A DNA stretch of 64,000 nucleotides, from the NCBI GenBank assembly GCA_030760725.1, contig JASWHV010000009.1, positions 95,406,780 through 95,470,779 of the forward strand, written 5' to 3'. The translations under genes and the position numbers were made by a program. The stretch comes from Neostapfia colusana (Eukaryota > Streptophyta > Magnoliopsida > Poales > Poaceae). Below are positions 57,112 through 64,000 of the stretch, piece by piece (position 1 is the stretch's first letter; every line of letters starts with the position of its first letter). A model generated the notes under the pieces. That model worked only from the letters and a program-made list of their open reading frames with translations, made no database searches and was not told the origin of the DNA.

Positions 57112-58260
57112 CGTAACGTGAACGCGTAGCTCAAGACGTGGTTGGCTTGAGAACAACCGTGCGAGTGATGACGGACGGTTGTATGGACTGTATTGGGACC
57201 GGGTTCGGTGTTCAGGCAAGCCTGATGACTGTGTGGTTTAATTGCAGGTAGTCTAACCACGGATCGGTAGACGAGTAGTATATGTTTGTGAGAGATGTTT
57301 AGTGCCACTGAATTAACGAAGCCAGCTAAGTCTGGTGTAGGTTTTCTTTGTGAGGAACGTAGTACCGGCATGAACTGGGTGACGCTTCGACGTCACAATC
57401 CACTAAATGATCAACACCATTGTAAAACTTGAAGGTTTTGATCCAGAGCACTAAAACATTGATTTAACTCCTTCCCTTAATCAGGATTTTCAAAGTAAGC
57501 AAGTTTTCAACTTATAGGATATTAAGAACAGAGTCCTCTGTTTTCAGCTGAAATAATGCTGAAGTTATACAGAGGTTAGAGGTCGAGTTATTTCGATGTT
57601 GGGGTCATATGATACATTTCTGTATAGCTTTAGAAGATGTTTACAAGTTTTCTATTGATGTCAAGAGGTGTTTCATTCATTAACTGGTCGAAAAATGCAG
57701 TAGAGTTGAAACTGTCCAGAAAATAGGGCAGAGCAAATACTCTCTGTAAATCTCTGTAAAATGAGCATAACGTCCTTCATAAAAATTCAAAAATAGAAAA
57801 TGAGGTATTTATGAAAAGTTCATGAGATAAGTTAAAACTTTGTAACAGAAAGTTTTGTCAAATTAGATGTAGAATTAACAGGAATTCTTGGATCAAATCA
57901 GTACCTCAAGCAGGGAGGTGCTGTCCAATTTTCTCCAGAAATTATGTCAACTTTGACATCTCATAAATTTTGAACCAGGACAGATATGAGGGTGAACAAA
58001 TACATTACGGAAATCTATTGAAGTTAACTTTAACTTTGATGTGGAGCACCAGAGCTGGTTTTTCCTTTAGCAGGGTCTAAATCAGGTTAAAAGGGAAACT
58101 GGTCAGGGCTGTCAGTTTGGGCAGCAGACCAGCAATCAAATTTGTTCTAAGTTTGATTTGTATTTCCAAATTTTATGAGTTGAATGACATGTTTTATGTT
58201 ATAACTCAATTATTTTCTGTTTAAATGAATATTTTACCTTTTTCAAATATGTTTCTACAG
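57112..58260 (+). other. Leader of element B, part 2
   Basis: Resumes after D with cgtaacgtgaacgcgtagctcaag, collinear with C's leader from about 14187. It contains TTGCAG|GTAGTC with the GT at 57248-57249, a possible splice donor, and ends in a pyrimidine-rich tract with TTTCTACAG (58252-58260), a possible acceptor directly before the ATG at 58261. No ORF of note. Confidence 0.75.
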
Positions 58261-59225
58261 ATGGCAGAGGACAAACAACTGGAGAATGGGTGGGTGGTAT
58301 CCCACTGTTCTCAAAAGCAGCGGTTATCCGGAATTGTTGAAGCTGATGCTTCAATATTTCGGGTACGTGGAGACGCCGCATTACCTCGCCAAGGAAGAAG
58401 GCGAGGAGGGGAACAAGACATGGACCGTCCATGTCGATGTTCCAACAGGATCGACACCACCCGGTTGGGTCTCCGTTCACCGTCACGGTGAAAGGGAGAC
58501 AACCGGAAGAGATGTGGCAAATGCCAGCCCGCGACACCATGTCGCGTTTCTGCCAGCTACACGTGAGAGTGATGGAGGGCACTCCATACGCCCTTGTTCC
58601 AGTTGAGGGACGAGCTAATCACGTGTGGAGGGAGAGGTACGTTGCGGCAACTGATCCGAGTTGCCCAAGGTACAATCCAGCGGAGGCGAACCTCAGCCTC
58701 CATTTGGCGGCAGGGAAGACGGTGATGGACAGCCAAGCTGTCCATACAGCTGGACTTGCCATTGAGCTCAAGGAGAGCACCAACCGCCGAGACCATTTCG
58801 AGAGTGCTCACAGCGCACTCCGTAATGTGCTCCTTCCGACGATCAAGCGACTGAATGAACAACACAACCAGTTGTGTCCTCTGAGGAAGGTAAAGAAGAA
58901 AAGCCGTGTCAACATCACGGCTTTGCAGCAGCAGATTCAAGCCTTTACCCAGCAGAACGAGGTCCTTACTCAAGAGCGTGATGAAGCTATTGAGGAGGGG
59001 CATAAATGGGAAGAGGGCTACAACCAGGCCATGGACGAGGTGCATGCTTTGCAAGACCTCGTGCCTCTGGTAGTAGGCTTACCGATGGTAGGAGCAGTAC
59101 CCGTGGTTTTGGTTATCCCGGCGATGCTGGAACCTGAACCAGAAGAGAAGGTCATGGACCCTGAGCCACTAGCAGAGATAGCGGAGGAGGAAGACCCGCA
59201 GGAGGTCGAGTTCTACACCGAGTAG
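58261..59225 (+). pseudogene. Pre-gag ORF of element B, coiled-coil protein of unknown function
   Basis: About 310 residues upstream of gag in the same orientation. The first part, in the frame of the ATG at 58286, reads MGGWYPTVLK, GYPELLKLMLQYFGYVETPHY and KTWTVHVDVPTGSTPPGW. One missing base near 58470 shifts to a frame open to 59225: FTVTVKGRQPEEMWQMPARD, VWRERYVAATDP, a long helical region that looks like a coiled coil (NITALQQQIQAFTQQNEVL, QERDEAIEEGHKWEEGYN), a hydrophobic stretch (LVVGLPMVGAVPVVLVIPAM) and an acidic tail. The ATG at 58261, right after a possible acceptor, opens a different frame, so the start is uncertain. I recall similar proteins annotated in grass retrotransposons but know no function. 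Apart from the one frameshift it is well preserved compared with the adjacent gag. Confidence 0.68.
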
Positions 59226-59500
59226 TGAGTTTACCGTTGCCAAATAAGGCAGCGAGGATGGTTTGTAGAAACTTTTGTAACAGGTGACATGTCGTGTAGA
59301 CAGTAGCATGTGTATAGGTAGTGACGATATGAGCACAACTTCTTGGGGGTCCGAGAATAATGTATCTTGTATAAAGTTTATGCTTTATCAATATATGTGA
59401 ATGTTGTGCAATTTTATTCATGTGTCAACTGCAATATCTACTGTTTTCCATGGAATTTTAAGAATGACATGTGCTGATAGTTGCTGTTTTGAATTTTAGA
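59226..59500 (+). other. Spacer between pre-gag ORF and gag
   Basis: 275 bp, AT-rich, ending TTTTGAATTTTAG|A next to the gag ATG; the AG at 59498-59499 could be a splice acceptor. Nothing else seen. Confidence 0.6.
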
Positions 59501-60481
59501 ATGACTCGTACGCGTGCCAACCCTGAGGTTGGGGGTTCAAGTCAGGGAGGATAGGCCTCCCAACAGCCTCCCGAGACTTCCTCGGGACCACAGCAGTAGC
59601 AGCAACAGCAACCACAGCCACCACCACCTCCAACGGTCATGTTGGCTGATCTTGTTGCGGCCATGGCGGGCTCGCACCAGCAGCACACCGAACTGCTGCA
59701 AACGCTGATTTCTAATACGTCTCGACCAGAGGGCGTCAAGACCGAGAGGAGCGTCAACAAAGTTCCTACTCGGATTTTCTTACTACTCATCCCCAGATAT
59801 TCTCAAGGGCGGATGAATCACTTGACGTGGACAACTGGCTCCGCACGATGGAAATGAAGTTCGGGTTGCTCAAAGTTAGTAAGCAGCGGAAGACTCGTGG
59901 CCCAGCAACTTCAGGGGTCCGCGAGCGCTTGGTGGACAAACTTTTGTGCCTCGTAACCCACCGAGCGAGTGCTGACCTGGGCGGAGTTCTGGACGGCCTT
60001 CAGGGCCTATCACATACCGCCGGGTCTGATGAAAAGGAAGACGCAAGAATTCCTCCAGCTGCAGCAAGGCAGCAGGAATGCGCTGGAGTACTCCAGGGCG
60101 TTCAATGATCCGCGCTCTACGCTTCATATAATGCAGATACGGATGAGAAGCGGCGTGACCAGTTTTACCAGGGGCTGAATCCGCACCTGAAGCACAAGCT
60201 GGCGATGTTACATCGCGGCAGCCTCAACGACATAATTGACGCTGCGATTGTACAAGAGGACTCCGGCAAGGAGTTAGCGGCGGCGGAGAAGAAGCAAGCG
60301 CGCCGCAGAGCAGCGGAGATGGAGGTGGTCCTCCCCAAAAATATCGGATGGTGTATCGTTCACCATCTGGACAACGCTGGCAGCCACCGCAGCGACCGAT
60401 GCAATTTCGCAGTCGGCCGTCTTCACAACCGGCATTCCTACCGGCCTTATCAGCACCTCCGCAGCAACACAGCAGTAACGG
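59501..60481 (+). pseudogene. gag: gag of element B, disrupted
   Basis: Starts ATGACTCGTACGCGT (MTRTRANPEVGGSSQ), with TAG stops after about 17 codons and again within the glutamine run. Then PPPPPTVMLADLVAAMAGSHQQHTELLQTL, and in other frames DVDNWLRTMEMKFGLL, FRAYHIPPGLMKRK, NPHLKHKLAMLHRGSLNDIID and KELAAAEKKQARRRA. At least four frame changes and two nonsense codons are needed to follow it. It is homologous to gag of A (shared LADV.AA, DNWLRT, YHIPPG.MKRK). It is non-functional. Confidence 0.83.
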
Positions 60482-61290
60482 GTGATGCCGTGTGCGTTTG
60501 CACCTCAGCAGCGCATGCCGGGCTTTCGTCCTCCAAGTACGAGCCAGCCATCGACCGCATGCTTCAAATGCGGTCGTCAAGGACATTTTGCCACCAACTG
60601 CCCAGAGAGGCAAGGCAGCGGAGTGGCACCACAGTTTCCAGGGAGGAATGAGCCCCGGAATCCCATTAATGTCCAGTGGGCAAACCATAAGCCCGGTACC
60701 GTCCACCAACTCGCCATAGAGTACGTGCCGGAGGGAGAACCCATCCTTGCGGGCATGTTCCAACTCCACAAGCATCCCACCATAGTTTTATATGATTTAG
60801 GCGCCACGCATAATTTCATTAGCCAAGCTTTTATTGCTAAATACAGCTCGCAATACTACCCACCAAAAGTACTTATTTGGTTTGTTTACCGGGTGGGAAA
60901 ATTTCAGCAAGCATGATCGAAAGCGCCATTATGTTTAGGGGGTAGAGTATACCCTACGTCTCTCATAGCTTTAGAGGGACGAAAGGTCGATGTCATCTTA
61001 GAGATGTCGTGGTTAACCCGCCATGGCGCTATTTTAGACACAGTCCTATGAGTCGTGCATCTACACCCAGAAATGCACGAGTCTCATTCATTATTTCTGG
61101 ACAGTCCAGAAATAAAGTTTCCAACCGTATACCAATCTACCATCATCAGATTGGAAGACATTCCAGTAGTCCGAGAGTTCCCAGACATGTTCCCGGATGA
61201 TTTACCGGGGAGGCCACCCGACAGAGAGATGGAGTTCAAGATTGAGCTTGCACCGGGAACTATGCCAATATCCTGAAGGCCGTACAAGAT
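60482..61290 (+). pseudogene. Zinc knuckle and protease of element B
   Basis: One frame gives the nucleocapsid knuckle CFKCGRQGHFATNC (about 60563) and then a protease region with LYDLGATHNFIS (about 60790). The canonical Asp-Ser-Gly is changed to Asp-Leu-Gly, so the active site is probably dead. The frame stops at 60916. Later pieces in other frames (DVILEMSWL, then RLEDIPVVREFPDMFPDDLPGRPPDREMEFKIELAPG) cover the rest of protease and the start of RT. Confidence 0.82.
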
Positions 61291-62617
61291 GGCACCAAAG
61301 GAGTTGGCAGAATTGGAAACTCAGTTGACGGACCTGCTGGAGAAGGGGATTATTAGGCCGAGCTCCTTGCCATGGGGCTGTTCAGCATTATTTGTGAAGA
61401 AGAAAGATGAGACGTTGTGACTTTGCGTGGACTATCGTCCACTAAACACCGTGACTATCAAGAATAAATACCCGTTGCCACGGATCAACATGTTATTTGA
61501 TCAGTTGGTCGAAGCAAAGATCTTTTCCAAGATGGACTTAAGATCAGGGTACCACCATATTAAAATAAGGGCAGTGGGCATCCCGAAGACGGCTTTCTCG
61601 ACGAGGTACGGGCTTTATGAGTACCTGGTCATGTCCTTCGGCCTCACCGATGCTCCAGCTCATTTCATGTACTTGATGAACTCAGTATTTATGCCGGGGC
61701 TGGACAAGTTTGTCGTTGTCTTCATCGATGACATATTGGTATACTCCAAGTCGGAAGAAGAACATGTGAAGCACCTGCGTATAGTCTTGCAAAGGCTGCA
61801 GGATCACAAGCTATACACAAAATTCAGCAAATGCGAATTCTCGATATCGAAAGTGCCTTTCCTCGAGCATATTATTTCAGCGGAGGACATCACTGTAGAC
61901 CCGAGCAAGATTACTCAAGTGCTGAATTGGAAGTCCCTGAGGTCTGTCCACGAGGTACGGAGTTTCCTCGGACTCGCGGGATATTATCGGAGGTTCATTC
62001 CGAACTTCTCAAAGATTGCCAAGCCTATGACCGAGCTTCTGAAGAAGGCTACCAAATATGTTTGGATTCCAGCATGTGAAGCAGCGTTCAAGGCATTAGT
62101 GAAGCACCTAACATCAGCACCGGTTTTGGCGCAGGCAGACACAACAAAACCGTTCGATGTGTACTGCAATGCATCTGTCATTGGGCTCGGATGTGTGCTG
62201 ATGCAAAACCGAAGGGTGGTCACGTATGGATCACAGCAGCTCAGGAATCATGAGAAAAACTACCCAACTCATGACTTAGAGCTCGCTGCCGTGGTACTTG
62301 CACTCAAAATGTGGAGGCACTACCTACTTGGTAACCTCGTACATTCATATACCAACCACAAGAGCCTCAAGTACATATTCACTAAGAAGGAGTTGAACAT
62401 GAGGCATCGAAGATGGTTGGAGTTGATAAAGGATTACGAAATAGAGATCCATTATCAGCCCGGCAAGGCAAATGTGGTGACGGATGCGCTGAGTCGCAAG
62501 TCACACGTTCATAATCATACCATCACTCTGTTGGAAGAGAGCGAGCCACCATTGCATGTAGTCACCCATGGAGCTCTCTACATCCTAGCTCTTATCCCCA
62601 CCATCCTCAAGAGATAG
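61276..62617 (+). pseudogene. pol: RT and RNase H of element B
   Basis: RT starts RPYKMAPKELAE just after a TGA (61274) and has LPWGCSALFVKKKDETL followed by another TGA. From about 61424 it is open to 62617: LCVDYRPLNTV, KMDLRSGYHHIKIR, YGLYEYLVMSFGLT, VVFIDDILVYS (YxDD-type motif intact), SFLGLAGYYRRFIP, then RNase H. There YCNASVIGLGC and YTNHKSLKY replace two Asp residues with Asn, so RNase H should be inactive. It ends in the linker before integrase. Integrase itself is missing: the LTR starts 86 bp after the frame ends. Confidence 0.88.
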
Positions 62618-62702
62618 CGGCAGCTCAGAAACATGACAAGGGCATGTCGCATTCACGGATACATGTAGACAGTGGGGAGTTGAAGTGTTTTCGGAAAGAC
62701 AG

Positions 62703-64000
62703 TGTAAGGGTCCAAGCTTTTGCACACATTCAAAGTGTTCATCACACCACACACACCTCATTTGAGGAAAACTTATGAACACATTTGAAGAGCAAGTAAA
62801 CAACATCAACATAGTCATTAGATGATAAACTCACAAAATGCAAAAGTGGTACTTCCCACATGCATCATATAGGGGCTGAGCATATGAAAAACTTCTACAC
62901 CTTGCTAGGGATGCTCATGCCAAATTTCACCCAAATCCAAAACCTTTTGAGGTATTTTTTTGTAAATTTAGAAAGAGGCTAGTTTGACCTTAAATCCAAA
63001 TTCAAACTCTTTGCATCCCATTAATTCAAAAGTGGAATTCATATTCACACTCAGCACATTTTTGTGAGCTCACCCACCAATTTTCACTCAATTTGGAGTT
63101 GATCTTGACATGAGCTAATTTAAGCAAATTAAAATCCAATTTGAATTTAAAACTGCATATGTGCTATGAATATAGTCAAACACTTCACAATTTAAATTCT
63201 ACCAATTTCAAATGGTCATTTTGTGGATAATTCAAATTGCAAAGGGTATTAGGGGCACTACTGTTTAGAGCAGTGGGAAAAATTAAATTTCAGAGGTTAA
63301 ACTAGGTGTGGGACCCTCCTGTGAGCCTCTTAGTTGATCAACCGACTGAAGAATATCGGTTCCTCAGTTTTCCGGGCCGGTGCTGCGGTTGCCACCGAGC
63401 CAACACCGGCGCCAACAGCTGCTTCCGGTGTTTCCCCGCGCTGGCACGCTCGCCCGGTTCTTATCTCCACAGCCGAGCGCCACAGTCCAAGTTCTTCACC
63501 CTCTCATCGCCGCTCACGAGCTCGATTGGTGGCTCCCGCGAAAAACACACTCGACACCACCGCCTCGGTTATTCCCGATCAACCGCCACCACCGAGCTTT
63601 GGTTGGCTGAGGTCGTCACACCAAAAAGCAGCACACACGAGTGATCTACCGTGCTATCACCACCACTCTGAGTTGTGAGCTGCTGATAGCCACCAATTGA
63701 GTAACAGCTCCGAAGCCAACCGGCGGAACCCAAAGCTGCTCGCCGTGGACAGCACGCTACGGTCAACCTCACCTTCACTTCCCTACACAAGAAAGGTGCA
63801 TCACCGTGTGTAGAAGGTGTAGCCGAAATCCGTTTGGAAAATGATCAACCGTAGAGATAGAATTTTCCAATTTCCCAAACCCTAGTACAAAACACCTGAG
63901 CTCGATTGTGAGCCAAATTCGGTTCACATATACCACCACAAGCCGTGCTCGTTTGCAAGTAGCTTGTACATCCCCTAGCGCCTCTCCTCGAAGAAAAACC
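62703..64000 (+). repeat. 3' LTR of element B, cut by the window end
   Basis: Begins TGTAAGGGTCCAAGC and aligns with the 5' LTR pieces 8552-9096 and 22827 onward, including the site where C inserted (about 63245). A GC-rich block starts at about 63310. The last 2.6 kb expected for this LTR lie outside the window. Preceding bases are ...GGAAAGACAG, not a polypurine tract. Confidence 0.85.

Larger units (their letters stand above)
8552..64000 (+). mobile_element. Ty3/Gypsy Tekay-type element B, host of nested insertions
   Basis: Its pieces are the 5' LTR (8552-9096 and 22827-26215), PBS (26219), leader (26231-26576 and 57112-58260), pre-gag ORF, gag, protease, RT and RNase H (to about 62620), and the 3' LTR (62703 to the window end). 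Integrase, chromodomain and polypurine tract are missing. C interrupts its 5' LTR and D its leader. The two LTR starts can be aligned by eye over several hundred bases at roughly 80-85 per cent, so this is an old copy. Because Z's chromodomain abuts the left LTR, the LTR may be shared by two elements in tandem. Confidence 0.78.

Overview
The window is plant nuclear DNA made almost entirely of LTR retrotransposons inserted into one another. I found no host gene, tRNA, rRNA or CRISPR array. The mix of families points to a grass (Poaceae): Tekay-type chromoviruses with 3.5-5 kb LTRs, a CRM-like element, a GC-rich Tat-type element with two RNase H domains, and a low-copy Ty1/copia element. The organism is inferred from family resemblance only. 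The CRM-like element suggests, but does not prove, a centromeric or pericentromeric location.

Layout, outermost first. (A) 1-8320, minus strand: the 5' part of a Tekay-type element (LTR, PBS, leader, gag, protease, RT, RNase H) that leaves the window at base 1. (Z) 8321-8551, plus: the last codons of another Tekay-type integrase with its chromodomain, cut by A. (B) 8552-64000, plus: a Tekay-type element. Its 5' LTR is 8552-9096 plus 22827-26215, its internal region is 26216-26576 plus 57112-62702, and its 3' LTR starts at 62703 and runs out of the window. (C) 9097-22821, plus: a deleted Tekay-type element inside B's 5' LTR. (D) 26577-57111, minus: a CRM-like element inside B's leader.

Inside D there are three further insertions. 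(F) 30864-41369, minus: a Tat-type element that is almost intact. (G) 41375-50009, minus: one LTR plus the leader and gag start of another Gypsy element. Its LTR was later split by two solo LTRs, H (43152-48249) and I (49052-49871). (E) 51051-56257, plus: a Ty1/copia element that landed 3 bp from D's primer-binding site. Target-site duplications support C, D, E, F, H and I: perfect for E (ACCTG) and F (GGGGT), one mismatch for the others.

The encoded proteins are standard retrotransposition machinery: Gag with a CCHC knuckle, aspartic protease, reverse transcriptase, RNase H and integrase. Most copies are broken by stops, frameshifts or large deletions. F and E are closest to functional. The less ordinary points are a coiled-coil ORF upstream of gag in B, apparently conserved splice signals in the Tekay leaders, D's polyprotein reading on into its own LTR, an antisense ORF with a TATA box in F, a 57-58 bp tandem array rich in CACGTG in solo LTR I, and an LTR shared between Z and B.
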